Assembly: GCF_017347085.1 (NCBI RefSeq)
Contig: NZ_JADPSA010000029.1
Span: 124,001-188,000, forward strand
DNA: 64,000 nt
Direction: 5' to 3'
Source of the DNA: Nesterenkonia sp. E16_10
GTDB taxonomy: Bacteria > Actinomycetota > Actinomycetes > Actinomycetales > Micrococcaceae
The notes beneath the pieces were generated by a model. That model was not told where the DNA came from and ran no database searches. It worked only from the letters and a program-made list of their open reading frames with translations. Shown here in pieces: positions 32,275 to 41,178 of the stretch (its first letter is position 1; the number at the start of each line of letters is the position of its first letter). A program made the position numbers and the translations under genes.

Positions 32275-33060
32275 ATGACCACCCCCACACCCGCTCTGCA
32301 GATCACCGGGCTCTCCAAGAGCTTCGGCTCCACCCAGGCGGTGACCGATGTGAGCCTGATTGCGAACCCCGGCCGGGTCCTCGCACTGCTCGGCCCCAAC
32401 GGAGCCGGCAAGACCACCACCATGCGGATCCTGCTGGGCCTGGTGGCGCCTGACGCCGGAGAGGCGCTCATCGAAGGACGCCGCTACGCCGAGATCCGCC
32501 ACCCCGCCCGGCGCATCGGCGCGGTGCTCGACGCCGGCGGACTGCACCCGGGCCGCACCGGCGCCCAGCACCTGGGCATCACCGCGGCCATGATCGGTGC
32601 CACCCGCCAGCGGGTCACCCAGCTGCTCCAGGAGGTGGGACTCACCGAGGCTGCGCACCGCCGGATCGGCGGCTATTCCTTAGGCATGCGGCAGCGTCTC
32701 GCGCTGGCCAACGCGCTGCTCGGGGAGCCTGCGGTGCTGGTCCTGGAGGAACCCGCCAACGGACTGGACCCGGCCGGGATCCGCTGGCTGCGCGAATACA
32801 TCCGTAGCTTCGCCGCCGCCGGAGGCACCGTGCTGATCTCCACCCACGTGCTGAGCGAGGTGGCCCTGGTCGCCGATGACCTCGTGATCATCGACCGCGG
32901 CCGCAGCCTGCTCTCCGGCGCGCTCGAGGAGCTCACCTCGGCGGAGGGCCGTGACCTGGAACAGCTCTACCTCTCCATCACCACCACCTCCACCGGCGCA
33001 GCTTCTGAAGCCGCCCACAGCGGAACCGCCGCTCACACCGAAACGGAGCCCCTGCGATGA
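32275..33060 (+). CDS. ABC transporter ATP-binding protein
   Basis: A 261-residue ATPase of the multidrug/bacitracin exporter type. Walker A is GPNGAGKTTT, the signature loop is YSLGMRQRLALA (S replaces L in the usual LSGGQ, and GMRQR follows), Walker B is VLVLEEPANGLDP, and the switch His is in LISTHVLSEV. The Glu-rich Walker B (VLEEP instead of LLDEP) is common in this subgroup. It overlaps the permease start (ATGA). The pair, with the histidine kinase and regulator, looks like a stimulus-responsive export module. Confidence 0.92.
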   Translation: MTTPTPALQITGLSKSFGSTQAVTDVSLIANPGRVLALLGPNGAGKTTTMRILLGLVAPDAGEALIEGRRYAEIRHPARRIGAVLDAGGLHPGRTGAQHLGITAAMIGATRQRVTQLLQEVGLTEAAHRRIGGYSLGMRQRLALANALLGEPAVLVLEEPANGLDPAGIRWLREYIRSFAAAGGTVLISTHVLSEVALVADDLVIIDRGRSLLSGALEELTSAEGRDLEQLYLSITTTSTGAASEAAHSGTAAHTETEPLR

Positions 33061-33872
33061 TCCGCGCAGAACTGCTGAAACTGACCTCCACCCGTGCTCC
33101 GAAGATCGCCGCAGCGGTCGGGATCATCGGGGTGGCCGCGACGCAGCTCGCCAGCAGCTGGCTGCTTCCCGCCATCAGTCACGTCGACCCCGACCTTCAG
33201 GCAGGCGTCGCGGAGCTCTCGACCTCCACGGCCGAACGTCAGCTCACGGCGATGAACGTGCTCGGCGGGGGAGGCGGGATGGCCTCAGGATCGGTGACCA
33301 TCGGTCTCGTCGCGATCCTGCTCCTGGGTGCTCTCGCAGCCACAGCCGACTTCCGCCACGGCGGGATCATCACCACCGCGCTGGCTGCCCCGCGGCGGGG
33401 TCGAATCATGAGCGCAAAGGCTGCCGCCGTCGCGATCGTCGCGGGGCTCACGGGCCTGGGCTACGCGCTGGTCCAGGGACTCCTGGTCGCCCTGGCGCCG
33501 AGCACCATGGGCGCCGGCGGGCTCAGCGCCGGCCTCTGGGACATCACCGAGGTGCTGGGCCGCGGCGTGCTCGCCGTCGTGCCGCTGGCCCTGCTCGGGC
33601 TCGCTGCCGGTGTGCTCATCCGCAGCCAGAGCGCGACCTTCCTGGTGCTCATCGGCGCCGCGGTCGCCGATGTGACCCTCGGCGCGATCCTCTCCCTGAT
33701 CCCGGTCGCCAGCTCCTGGACCCCGTACCTTCCGCTGGCGCTGGTCTCCTCCGCCACCAGTCCCGATGGCGCAGCGGGCCTCGCGCCGGTTCCTGCGCTG
33801 GTGCTGCTGACTATGATGGCGCTGGTGGCCGTGAGCGTGGCCTGGCTGTCGCTGCGGCGGCGTGACCTCTGA
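33057..33872 (+). CDS. ABC transporter permease
   Basis: A 271-residue permease of the ABC-2 type with about six membrane helices (starting near residues 17, 78, 119, 157, 190 and 240) and a cytoplasmic LLKLTSTRAP start. It overlaps the ATPase gene by four bases. Together they probably form a dimeric exporter; the substrate, perhaps an antibiotic or lipid, is not shown by the sequence. Confidence 0.88.
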   Translation: MIRAELLKLTSTRAPKIAAAVGIIGVAATQLASSWLLPAISHVDPDLQAGVAELSTSTAERQLTAMNVLGGGGGMASGSVTIGLVAILLLGALAATADFRHGGIITTALAAPRRGRIMSAKAAAVAIVAGLTGLGYALVQGLLVALAPSTMGAGGLSAGLWDITEVLGRGVLAVVPLALLGLAAGVLIRSQSATFLVLIGAAVADVTLGAILSLIPVASSWTPYLPLALVSSATSPDGAAGLAPVPALVLLTMMALVAVSVAWLSLRRRDL

Positions 33873-33900
33873 TCCCACGCGGGAGGGTGAGCGGAGACAG

Positions 33901-35094
33901 ATGATCAACAGGCCTGACGTGCCGCTGGACCGGCGCCGCTTCTCCACGGTTCCCGCACTGATCGTGCTGGCGCTGATCCCGCTGCTCTTCGCCGTGCCGG
34001 AGTTCCTGGACTCCGGCACGGTGGTGTACCTGACCACCGGGATCCTCCTGGTGCAGGCGCTGTTGCTGCTCGTCTGCGCGCATCGTCCCGGTCTGGTGCT
34101 CGCCGGCATCACCGCCGCCGACTGTGCCCTCTACATCCTGGACCCGGGCAACACCAGCGCCGGGCTCGCCGTCCCACTGGCCGTCTACGTGGTCCGTCGG
34201 GCCCTGCCGCGGCGCGCCGCCGCCCAGCGGATCATCCCGCTGGCAGCAGTCAGCGCGGTCATGGCCGCTGTGGTCGGGTCCGGGGGAGAGCTGGCGGCCG
34301 CCGGGGAGATTCCACTGGGCATCGCGCGGGGGCTGCTGCTCTATCTGTTGCCCTGGGTGATCGCCGAGGTCGTCATCGGACGCACCCAGCTGATCCAGGC
34401 GCTGACTGAACGGGCAGAGCTGGCCGAGCGCGAGCAGGAGCTGGCCGCACGCCAGGCGGTTCAGGAGCAGCGCACCATGATCGCCCGGGAGCTGCACGAC
34501 ATCGCCGCCCACCATCTGACCGGGATCATCGTCAGCGCCCAGGCGGCCACCGCACTGACCCGGACCGACCCGCCAGCTCAGCATCGGTACCTGCAGGCGG
34601 TGCAGTCCGACGCGCGCTCCGCCCTGGAGAACCTGCGCCGCACCGTGGGTCTGCTGCGCGCGGACGAGGAGTCCACCACCACGCCCGCACCCTCGATGAG
34701 CGACCTGCCGCAGGTGATCGACGCCGCCCTGGCACGCGGGACCCGCGTGAAGCTGCACGAGACCGGCGTGGCCTGGTCGTTGGGACCGGTGGCCGGCGTC
34801 GTCGTCATCCGCGGAATCGAAGAAGCGCTGGCCAATATCGCCAAACACGCGCCCGGTGCGGAGGCCGGGCTGGTGGTGCGCTGGGAGCCGGCGCGGCTGA
34901 GTCTGGAGATCACCGACGACGGCGCCGCCAGCACCGCACCGATGCTGCCTGCCAGCGGCTATGGCCTCGCTGGACTCCGGGAACGGCTCGCGCTGGTCCA
35001 CGGGAGTCTGCAGACAGGATCTGATGGCACAGGCTGGCGCACCGCGTTCAGCATCCCCCGAGAACACGCAGCCCGAGAAGGAGAGTCGGCATGA
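33901..35094 (+). CDS. sensor histidine kinase (NarX/DesK-type)
   Basis: A 397-residue kinase. The first 160 residues form about four to six membrane helices, followed by a coiled linker (LTERAELAEREQELAARQ). The HisKA_3 domain has phospho-accepting His199 in RELHDIAAHHLTG, and the ATPase domain shows the N-box region IEEALANIAKHA and GYGLAGLRERL. ATG 33901 is preferred because GCGGAGACAG precedes it; a GTG at 33862 that overlaps the permease is an alternative. It is coupled to the response regulator (ATGA) and follows the ABC pair. Confidence 0.9.
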   Translation: MINRPDVPLDRRRFSTVPALIVLALIPLLFAVPEFLDSGTVVYLTTGILLVQALLLLVCAHRPGLVLAGITAADCALYILDPGNTSAGLAVPLAVYVVRRALPRRAAAQRIIPLAAVSAVMAAVVGSGGELAAAGEIPLGIARGLLLYLLPWVIAEVVIGRTQLIQALTERAELAEREQELAARQAVQEQRTMIARELHDIAAHHLTGIIVSAQAATALTRTDPPAQHRYLQAVQSDARSALENLRRTVGLLRADEESTTTPAPSMSDLPQVIDAALARGTRVKLHETGVAWSLGPVAGVVVIRGIEEALANIAKHAPGAEAGLVVRWEPARLSLEITDDGAASTAPMLPASGYGLAGLRERLALVHGSLQTGSDGTGWRTAFSIPREHAAREGESA

Positions 35095-35744
35095 TCCGAG
35101 TGCTGATCGTCGATGACCAACCGATCGTCCGCGCCGGGCTTGCCGTGGTCCTCGACGCCGAAATGGACCTTCAGGTGGTGGGGCAGGCGGGTGACGGCGC
35201 GGAGGCCGTGCGGCTGGCCGCTAGGCTGAGTCCCGATGTCGTCTGCATGGACGTTCGGATGCCCATCATGGACGGCATCACGGCGACCCGGCAGATCACC
35301 GCCGCACAGGATGCGGTGAAGGTGCTCATTCTGACCACCTTCGACATCGACGAGGACGTCTTCGCCGCCCTGGAAGCCGGTGCCGCGGGATTCCTGCTCA
35401 AGGGGGCCGAGGAATCCGTGATCGCAGAGGCGATTCGCTCGGCGGCCGCCGGCACCGGGACGCTGGATCAGCGCATCACGCATAAGGTCATCACCGAATT
35501 CGCCGCCCGAGGACGCAGCGGTGGAGCCAGAGCCTCGGCTCCGGAGGCCGAGCTGACGCCCCGAGAGACCGAGGTGCTGCAGCTGATCACCCAGGGCCGC
35601 TCCAATGCCGAGATCGCCCGAGCGCTCTTCGTGGAGATCACCACGGTGAAATATCACGTGCAGTCCCTGCTGATGAAGACGCACAGCCGCGATCGACTCC
35701 AGGCCGCGATCTGGGGTCTGCGTCACGGCATCACCTCCGCGTGA
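35091..35744 (+). CDS. NarL/LuxR-family response regulator
   Basis: A 217-residue regulator with a receiver domain (acidic pocket VDDQ, phospho-acceptor Asp54 in VCMDVRMPIMDG, Lys in LLKGAEE) and a C-terminal LuxR helix-turn-helix (LTPRETEVLQLITQGRSNAE, then VKYHVQSLLMK). It is the partner of the upstream kinase, with overlapping ATGA. It probably controls the ABC transporter genes. A DosR-like box begins 38 bases after its stop, but that alone does not make it a DosR orthologue. Confidence 0.93.
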   Translation: MIRVLIVDDQPIVRAGLAVVLDAEMDLQVVGQAGDGAEAVRLAARLSPDVVCMDVRMPIMDGITATRQITAAQDAVKVLILTTFDIDEDVFAALEAGAAGFLLKGAEESVIAEAIRSAAAGTGTLDQRITHKVITEFAARGRSGGARASAPEAELTPRETEVLQLITQGRSNAEIARALFVEITTVKYHVQSLLMKTHSRDRLQAAIWGLRHGITSA

Positions 35745-35781
35745 CCTCGTCTCCAGGTCACCCCTCGGATGCGGCCGCAGT

Positions 35782-35796
35782 GGGACCAATGGCCCT
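35782..35796. promoter_or_regulatory. DosR/DevR-like box before first BON gene
   Basis: GGGACCAATGGCCCT resembles the mycobacterial DosR box (GGGAC-x-GGCCCT/GTCCC type). The identical 15-mer recurs at 38353-38367. Here it ends 74 bases before the BON-domain ATG. Confidence 0.6.
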
Positions 35797-35870
35797 AGGC
35801 GGTCAGTCCGCTGCCTACGAGAGTGGGGGAGGGCTCGAGGATAGCGAGCATCGAACGAAAGGGTGCGCCG

Positions 35871-36365
35871 ATGGAGACCGCGACAAGGACCACCACCCCT
35901 ACCGCCGACGTCACGGTGGACCTCTGTGCGTTGAGACAACTCACCGAGTCCGTGGTCGCTCGAGCCGTTGAAGCGGCCCTGAGCAGATCACCTTCCGTGC
36001 CCGAAGGCGTCGCCGCCCAGGTGGTGGACCGGCGCGTCACCCTGACCGGTCAGGTGGACTGGGTCTACCAGCGCGAGGCCGCCGAGCGAATCGTTCGTGG
36101 CCTGCCCGGTGTGGGATCAGTGGAGAACCAGATCACCACCGTCGCGCGGACACCTCTGCAGAATGCCCAGGAGCGCCTGAACAACGCCAGGTTCCGGGAC
36201 CCGCAGATCGAGCCAGACCACGTCGTGGTGACCATCACGGGTCAGACAGCGGTTCTGAACGGGTATGTCAGGTCGCTCGCGGAGAAGCGGCAGGCAGGGC
36301 TTGCCGCCTGGATCGCCCCAGGCGTGACCGCCATCGAGAACCGTCTCGACATTCGGCCACTGTGA
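35871..36365 (+). CDS. double BON-domain protein (paralogue 1)
   Basis: A 164-residue protein with two BON domains (about residues 20-95 and 95-164): VTLTGQVDWVYQREAAERIV and VVTITGQTAVLNGYVRS. BON domains occur in osmotic-stress proteins such as OsmY and bind membranes or ligands. No signal peptide is visible. ATG 35871 follows GAAAGGG. It is clearly paralogous to the protein at 38445-38999, and both have the same upstream DosR-like box at the same distance, so they are probably co-induced under hypoxia or energy stress. Confidence 0.88.
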   Translation: METATRTTTPTADVTVDLCALRQLTESVVARAVEAALSRSPSVPEGVAAQVVDRRVTLTGQVDWVYQREAAERIVRGLPGVGSVENQITTVARTPLQNAQERLNNARFRDPQIEPDHVVVTITGQTAVLNGYVRSLAEKRQAGLAAWIAPGVTAIENRLDIRPL

Positions 36366-36408
36366 CCGTCGAACCACTGTGACCTTCGAACCACTGTGAC
36401 CGTCAAGA
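36361..36408 (+). repeat. 17-bp tandem repeat after the BON gene
   Basis: TGTGACCGTCGAACCAC is repeated nearly exactly at 36361-36377, 36378-36394 and partly from 36395. The BON stop codon lies inside the first copy and the next ribosome site follows the last. It may have arisen by slippage. Confidence 0.75.
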
Positions 36409-36418
36409 GGAGCAGAAC

Positions 36419-36688
36419 ATGAAGAACAAGACCGTGATGAAGAAGCACCCCGTGGAGGGCGCGAAGAAGAGCTCCAAGAAGAGCTGGAAGGACATGAGCC
36501 CGGAGCGCAGGCTCGGCACGATGGTGCTGGCCTCGATCCAGATCTCGCTCGCCGCGGCGGCCTGGATCGATCTGGCGCGGCGGCCCGCGGATCAGGTCAA
36601 CGGGAACAAGGGCGTGTGGGCGGGCGTCATTGCGGTCAACTACGTGGGCCCGATCGCGTACTTCCTCAAGGGCCGGCAGACCAGCTGA
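36419..36688 (+). CDS. small membrane protein with PLDc_N-like end
   Basis: An 89-residue protein. A Lys-rich N-terminus (KNKTVMKKHPVEGAKKSSKK) precedes two membrane helices, about 34-52 and 66-84; the second ends NYVGPIAYFLKGR, similar to the N-terminal membrane segment (PLDc_N) of cardiolipin synthase-like proteins. No catalytic domain follows. AGAGGAG lies before the ATG. It probably shares a transcript with the upstream BON gene and is part of the stress island. Confidence 0.78.
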   Translation: MKNKTVMKKHPVEGAKKSSKKSWKDMSPERRLGTMVLASIQISLAAAAWIDLARRPADQVNGNKGVWAGVIAVNYVGPIAYFLKGRQTS

Positions 36689-36703
36689 GCCCTGTGTCCG
36701 GGA

Positions 36704-37162
36704 TCAGCCCGTGGCGGGGGCTTCGCCGAAATCCCGCGCGGGATCAGGACTGAGCTGGAAGTGGCGCCCGGTGATCTCGGCAGGAGTCACGCGCACGTAG
36801 TTGTCCTTCAGCGTGGGCACCCAGGGTCGAAGCTGCAGCTCCTCGGCGGCCTCGATCTCCGAAGAGGTCTGCAGCCAGTGCGCCTGGCCACGGACCGTCA
36901 CGGTCCATGCGGTGTCGGTCGAGACCTGGTCGGCTTCGAACAGGACCTCAGCGTTGATCGCGAGCTTGGCAAGTTTGGTGCCCGGGGCGGTGCGGAAGAT
37001 CAAGGTCCGGTCAGGCGCCGCGGCGTAGTTGATCGGGAAGACGTCGGCCCGCTGGCCCGCGACGACGACCAGTCGCCCGAAGCGGCCGGGTTCGATCAGT
37101 CCCCAGCTCTGCTCGGCGTCCAGCACCAGGATCGGTGCGCCGTCTGCGTGTTCGAAGATCAT
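36704..37162 (-). CDS. pyridoxamine 5'-phosphate oxidase-fold protein
   Basis: A 152-residue split-barrel protein of the PPOX/FMN-binding family, recognisable in SWGLIEPGRFGRLVVVAGQ, VFPINYAAAPDRTLIFRTAPGT in register and VTVRGQAHWL. Mycobacterial relatives in the dormancy regulon bind flavin or F420. ATG 37162 lies eight bases after the stop of the upstream universal stress protein, so the two are co-transcribed. An upstream ATG at 37219 would overlap that gene by 50 bases and is less likely. Confidence 0.8.
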   Translation of the reverse strand: MIFEHADGAPILVLDAEQSWGLIEPGRFGRLVVVAGQRADVFPINYAAAPDRTLIFRTAPGTKLAKLAINAEVLFEADQVSTDTAWTVTVRGQAHWLQTSSEIEAAEELQLRPWVPTLKDNYVRVTPAEITGRHFQLSPDPARDFGEAPATG

Positions 37163-37169
37163 CACAATG

Positions 37170-38222
37170 TCACTCGTGGTGCTTATGGGTCGGCACCACC
37201 AGAACCGGACACACTGCACGGTTGAGGACCGCCTGGCTCACGGACCCCAGAAGCAGCCCGGAGAAGCCGCCGTGACCTCGGGTGCCGAGCACCACCAGCG
37301 AGGCCGTCCTGGAGGCCTCCGAGAGCACACCGGCCGGTGAGCCGTCGAAGAACTGCCAGCGCACCGACACGGTCGGGAACGCCCCAGTCACCTGTTCAGC
37401 AGATTTCTGCAGATGCTCGACGTAGGGGCGGCGCAGATTGGGTATCTCGAGGTTGTGCTCGACGGTGTTGGGCCACCAATGCCCCTGTGCGTTCAGCGGT
37501 GCAGCCGAAACCAGGGTCAGCGGGTTCTGCAGCAGGGCGGCGGCCTGCGCCGCCAGGTCCACAACCAGGTCAGGCTCGGTCTCGACGTCGATGCCCACGA
37601 CGATCTCGGAGTCAAAGTTCAGATCCTGATCCACGTTGGCGAAGTGCCGGCGCTCATGGGACCGCGGGCTCGACTCCTCGACCTGAGTCAGCGGCTCAGA
37701 CGGCGCCCCATGGTCGGAGGGCAGGTCCTGGGCCGGGGCCAGCAGCTCCGCTGCGGACTCGTTCTCCCAGCGCTCGGGCACCACGAGCGTGGGGCAGCTT
37801 GCATGAGCCGCCAGCTTCGCGGAGACGCTGCCCAGGACACGACCGGCGAAGCGGTTTCGCCCGCGCTTGCCCACGACCACGACCTGCGCCGATCGGCTCT
37901 CCGCCACCAGCTCTGATCCAGGATCGCCCTGCACCGCCCGAGTGGTGACCGGCACCCCGGCCTGTTCCGCCTGGGCCGCGTACTCGCCCAGCATCTTCTG
38001 GACTTCCTGCACCACCGTCTCGAAGTACTCATCCATCATCGGGACGTAGTAGGCGTCGGTGACCACCGGCCGGGGGAATGTGCCGACCAGCCGCAGCGGG
38101 AGATTCCGCTGACGCGCGATCCTCAGGCCGGCTCGGAAGGCGCGCTGACTGGCCGGTGAGCCGTCCATGCCCACCAGGACGCCGGGCTCGCGGTCAGAGT
38201 GACTCTCCTGTGATGGATTCAT
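37170..38222 (-). CDS. tandem universal stress protein
   Basis: A 350-residue protein with two UspA domains (about 12-150 and 205-345). Each has an ATP-binding G-x2-G-x9-G-S/T motif: VVGKRGRNRFAGRVLGSVS and VLGTRGHGGFSGLLLGSVS. Double-domain Usp proteins of actinobacteria are typically induced by hypoxia or stationary phase. The start at 38222 begins MNPSQES; the frame is open far upstream, but that part is antisense to the BON gene. It is divergent from the second BON gene across the DosR-like box. Confidence 0.9.
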   Translation of the reverse strand: MNPSQESHSDREPGVLVGMDGSPASQRAFRAGLRIARQRNLPLRLVGTFPRPVVTDAYYVPMMDEYFETVVQEVQKMLGEYAAQAEQAGVPVTTRAVQGDPGSELVAESRSAQVVVVGKRGRNRFAGRVLGSVSAKLAAHASCPTLVVPERWENESAAELLAPAQDLPSDHGAPSEPLTQVEESSPRSHERRHFANVDQDLNFDSEIVVGIDVETEPDLVVDLAAQAAALLQNPLTLVSAAPLNAQGHWWPNTVEHNLEIPNLRRPYVEHLQKSAEQVTGAFPTVSVRWQFFDGSPAGVLSEASRTASLVVLGTRGHGGFSGLLLGSVSQAVLNRAVCPVLVVPTHKHHE

Positions 38223-38352
38223 GGCCCAACCATACGTCTCATCGTCGAAAGGTCTAGGGTCTTTAGACCCTGGCAGGAAAGCTGTTTCCGAGAGAGAAGT
38301 TCTGCGCAAACCGGCGGCCTCCGCGCTTCGGTCCCTGCTCGGGGAAGCCTGC

Positions 38353-38367
38353 GGGACCAATGGCCCT
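38353..38367. promoter_or_regulatory. DosR/DevR-like box in divergent stress promoter
   Basis: GGGACCAATGGCCCT, identical to 35782-35796. It lies 77 bases before the second BON gene and 130 bases before the divergent universal stress protein gene. A partial half-site, GGGAAGTCCC, follows at 38381-38390, as tandem boxes often do in DosR promoters. Confidence 0.6.
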
Positions 38368-38444
38368 GCCCGTGCCGCCGGGGAAGTCCCATAGTGAGGG
38401 GCAACGTCGGGGGGACCCGAACGGCGACCCGAAGGATTCCTCCT

Positions 38445-38999
38445 ATGACATACCTGAGAAAGAACCTCAACGGCCACCCTCTGGAATCCGCAGCAGCCGC
38501 GGAGCCCAGGGAGGATGGCAGCGTTCGAGAGCACTCTGCGTCGCCGCGCAGTGATGCGTCGATCACGAGCCGCGCCGCAGGGATTCTCGCGGGGTCCATG
38601 GGCGTACCCAGCACGGTCCGAGTTCGCGTGCAGAACCACACCGCGATCCTCTCCGGTCAGGTGGAGTGGAGCTTTCAGCGAGAACTCGCCGTCCGTGTCG
38701 TGAGAGACATCGCGGGAGTCGATCGGGTGGAACAGCAGATCAGTCTTCGGGCGCGCGCCCCGAGCGACAGCCCGTCGCAGCGGGTCATGAAGGCGCTGGC
38801 GCTGAACAAGAAGATCGACGCCAGCCACATAGTGGTCACCATCACCGGCAGCACCGCGGTGCTCAGCGGGTATGTCAGATCTCTCTTCGAGAAGAAGCAG
38901 GCCGGTCTCGCAACCGGTGCATCCCACGATGTGACGCGGATCGAGAACCGGCTGGCGGTGCGTCGACACCACTCTGGGTCGTTCCGAAGTCACCGATGA
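38445..38999 (+). CDS. double BON-domain protein (paralogue 2)
   Basis: A 184-residue protein with a Ser/Ala-rich N-terminus and two BON domains (about 45-110 and 115-180): AILSGQVEWSFQRELAVRVV and VVTITGSTAVLSGYVRSLFE. These match the protein at 35871-36365 almost segment by segment, so one arose from the other by duplication. GAAGGA lies eight bases before ATG 38445. It is followed after 26 bases by the alcohol dehydrogenase gene and probably shares its transcript. Confidence 0.87.
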   Translation: MTYLRKNLNGHPLESAAAAEPREDGSVREHSASPRSDASITSRAAGILAGSMGVPSTVRVRVQNHTAILSGQVEWSFQRELAVRVVRDIAGVDRVEQQISLRARAPSDSPSQRVMKALALNKKIDASHIVVTITGSTAVLSGYVRSLFEKKQAGLATGASHDVTRIENRLAVRRHHSGSFRSHR

Positions 39000-39025
39000 T
39001 GTAGCGAAGCTCCGAGAGGATCACC

Positions 39026-40069
39026 ATGAAGGCACTGCAGTACGTCGCCGTCGGCCAGCCCCCAGAGGTGCGCGAGGTCCCCACCCCGGAGCCCGGTCCC
39101 GGCGAGGTCCGGCTGCGTATCACCGCGGCCGGAGCGTGTCATTCGGACAGCTTCGTGATGGGCCTCAGTGCGGAGCAGTACGCCGGCTTCGGCTACCCGC
39201 TGCCGATGACGCTGGGCCACGAAGGCGTCGGCGTGGTCGACGCGCTGGGGGAGGGCGCCTCCGGCGTCGAGCTCGGGGAGCCCGTTGCGGTCTATGGTCC
39301 GCAGGGCTGCGGACGGTGCCACAGCTGCGCTGCGGGCATCGAGAACTACTGCCCCCATGCCGCCGCCCTGGGCATCACGCCCCCGGGACTGGGCAAAGAC
39401 GGGGTGATGGCTGAATACATGATCGTCACAGACACGCGGCTGCTGATCCCGCTGGGAGGTCTGGATCCTGTGGCCACGGTCGCGCTGACCGACGCCGGGC
39501 TCACCCCCTATCACGCCATCATGGGCTCTCTGGAGCTGCTGGTGCCCGGCAGCGTCGCCGTCGTGATCGGCGTCGGCGGTCTGGGCCACCTCGCGATCCA
39601 GCTGCTGCGCACCCTGACCTCTGCCACGGTGATCGCGCTGGACATCAGCCAGACCAAGCTCGATTTCGCCCGGGAGTTCGGAGCCCATCACGCCTTCCTC
39701 TCGGATGACCAGGCCGCTGCCCGCGTCGCCGAAGCGATCGGCGCGGGTCCGGTCACGGCGGTCTTTGACTTCGTGACCACCGAGCCGGTGCTCAAGATCG
39801 TCCGGTCACTCAGCGGACCGGGTACGGACCTGGTGTTGGTCGGGGCAGGAGCGGTTGAGACCACGGTGGGCCTGCTGGGACAGCCCTTCGGCTCGAGGAT
39901 CCGGGCTCCCTACTGGGGCTCCCGCCCGGAGCTCATGGAGGTCCTCGAGCTGGCACGCACGGGCCGGCTCAGCGTGGACACCGAATCCTTCAGCCTTCAG
40001 CAGGGTCCTGAGGCGTACCGCAGGCTCCACGACGGCGAGCTGCGCGGCCGCGCCGTGGTGGTTCCCTGA
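39026..40069 (+). CDS. zinc-dependent NAD(P) alcohol dehydrogenase
   Basis: A 347-residue medium-chain dehydrogenase. The catalytic zinc site is in GACHSDSF and GHEGVGVV, structural zinc ligands are CGRCHSCAAGIENYC, and the Rossmann motif is VIGVGGLGHLAIQ. It interconverts alcohols and aldehydes. GAGAGG precedes the ATG. Its place behind a BON gene with a DosR-like box suggests a fermentative or redox-balancing role during oxygen limitation; this is inferred. Confidence 0.92.
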   Translation: MKALQYVAVGQPPEVREVPTPEPGPGEVRLRITAAGACHSDSFVMGLSAEQYAGFGYPLPMTLGHEGVGVVDALGEGASGVELGEPVAVYGPQGCGRCHSCAAGIENYCPHAAALGITPPGLGKDGVMAEYMIVTDTRLLIPLGGLDPVATVALTDAGLTPYHAIMGSLELLVPGSVAVVIGVGGLGHLAIQLLRTLTSATVIALDISQTKLDFAREFGAHHAFLSDDQAAARVAEAIGAGPVTAVFDFVTTEPVLKIVRSLSGPGTDLVLVGAGAVETTVGLLGQPFGSRIRAPYWGSRPELMEVLELARTGRLSVDTESFSLQQGPEAYRRLHDGELRGRAVVVP

Positions 40070-40170
40070 TCACAGGTCGAGGAATAGGATCAACGACTAA
40101 GCGGGCGAATTCCAAACCATGGGGGCGTCGCTCGCGTCGGCCGAGGTCAGGCCCCCGGGAAAGGCACATC

Positions 40171-41178
40171 ATGGACAAGGACATCCACTCGGCGCCGAGG
40201 CCTGTGGCCTTTGACCGGGCCACCCGCGATCTCGGTGTGCTGGTCGGTTTCGACGGTTCCCGACAGTCTATCCTGGCGCTCCACTATGGTGCTCTGGCGG
40301 CGCAGCGCAGCGGGCGGGTGCTGACCGTGGTGAGTGCCTACAGTGTTCCGACCCCGGTGTACACGACCCTGGCCGCGGTGCCGAACAAGTCGGAGGCCGA
40401 GGCCGCCAGCGCCGCTGCCAAGAAGGTGCTCGAGGAGGCCCGGCGATATCTGCAGGACTATCCAGGCAAGGTGATCTACCGGATCGAGCGCGGCGATGCC
40501 GCCGGGGTTTTGGTGGACCTCTCCGCCCTCGCCGAGCTCGCCGTGGTGGGGGCCCGGGGCAGGGGCGGCTTCTTGGGCCGGGTACTGGGGTCGGTCTCCT
40601 CGGCGCTGCCGGCCCACGCGGACTGCCCGACAGTGGTGGTCCCGAGGCAGTACAAGGTGAGCGAGGCTGGGGGCGCTGCGCGGTTCGCCCAGGGAGAGGA
40701 TCGGCGGCCTGTGGTGGTGGGGATCGATCGCTCCCCGGCGAGCAGGGTTGCGGTGCTCCAGGCGGCGTTCGCCGCGCAGAACCGCGGGGTGACTCTACAG
40801 ATGCTGCTGGTGCTGCCCTCGCTGGAGGGTTGGCTCGAGTGGTACCCGGAACTCGAACCCAGTGATGCCGGGGTCACCGACCGGCGCCAGACTCAGCTGG
40901 AGAAGGACCTGGAGACAGAGGTCCAGTGGGTCAAGGAGCACTATCCCGCGGTGGAGGTCACGGCTGCGGTGAAGCCGGGGGATCCTGTCGCGCAGCTGGT
41001 GAAACAGACCCGAGAGGCCCAGCTCACCGTGGTGGGCACCCGCGGGCGTGGCGGTTTCACCGGAGCACTCCTGGGTTCGGTGTCTCGTGGGGTGCTGCTG
41101 CGCGCGATGGGGCCGGTGATGGTGGTCCCTGAGCTGCAGGAACCCCGGTTGAGCGACCAGCCCGGATCGTCCCGGTGA
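40171..41178 (+). CDS. tandem universal stress protein (second copy)
   Basis: A 335-residue protein with two UspA domains (about 18-155 and 170-325) and nucleotide motifs VVGARGRGGFLGRVLGSVS and VVGTRGRGGFTGALLGSVS. AAAGG precedes the ATG by six bases. It is a paralogue of the protein at 37170-38222. I could not find a clear DosR-like box in the 101-base gap upstream, so it may depend on the upstream transcript or another signal. Confidence 0.9.
   Translation: MDKDIHSAPRPVAFDRATRDLGVLVGFDGSRQSILALHYGALAAQRSGRVLTVVSAYSVPTPVYTTLAAVPNKSEAEAASAAAKKVLEEARRYLQDYPGKVIYRIERGDAAGVLVDLSALAELAVVGARGRGGFLGRVLGSVSSALPAHADCPTVVVPRQYKVSEAGGAARFAQGEDRRPVVVGIDRSPASRVAVLQAAFAAQNRGVTLQMLLVLPSLEGWLEWYPELEPSDAGVTDRRQTQLEKDLETEVQWVKEHYPAVEVTAAVKPGDPVAQLVKQTREAQLTVVGTRGRGGFTGALLGSVSRGVLLRAMGPVMVVPELQEPRLSDQPGSSR

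Noticed and set aside
35091-35744. Calling the response regulator DosR
   Set aside because: It is coupled to a membrane kinase and an ABC exporter, and the kinase lacks the GAF haem sensors of DosS/DosT. The nearby box is not enough.
36361-36408. Short tandem repeats read as a CRISPR array
   Set aside because: The 17-bp units are contiguous with no spacers, and no cas gene is in the window.
38223-38993. Long upstream extension of the universal stress protein frame
   Set aside because: It runs antisense through the BON gene and the DosR-like box and has no Usp similarity.
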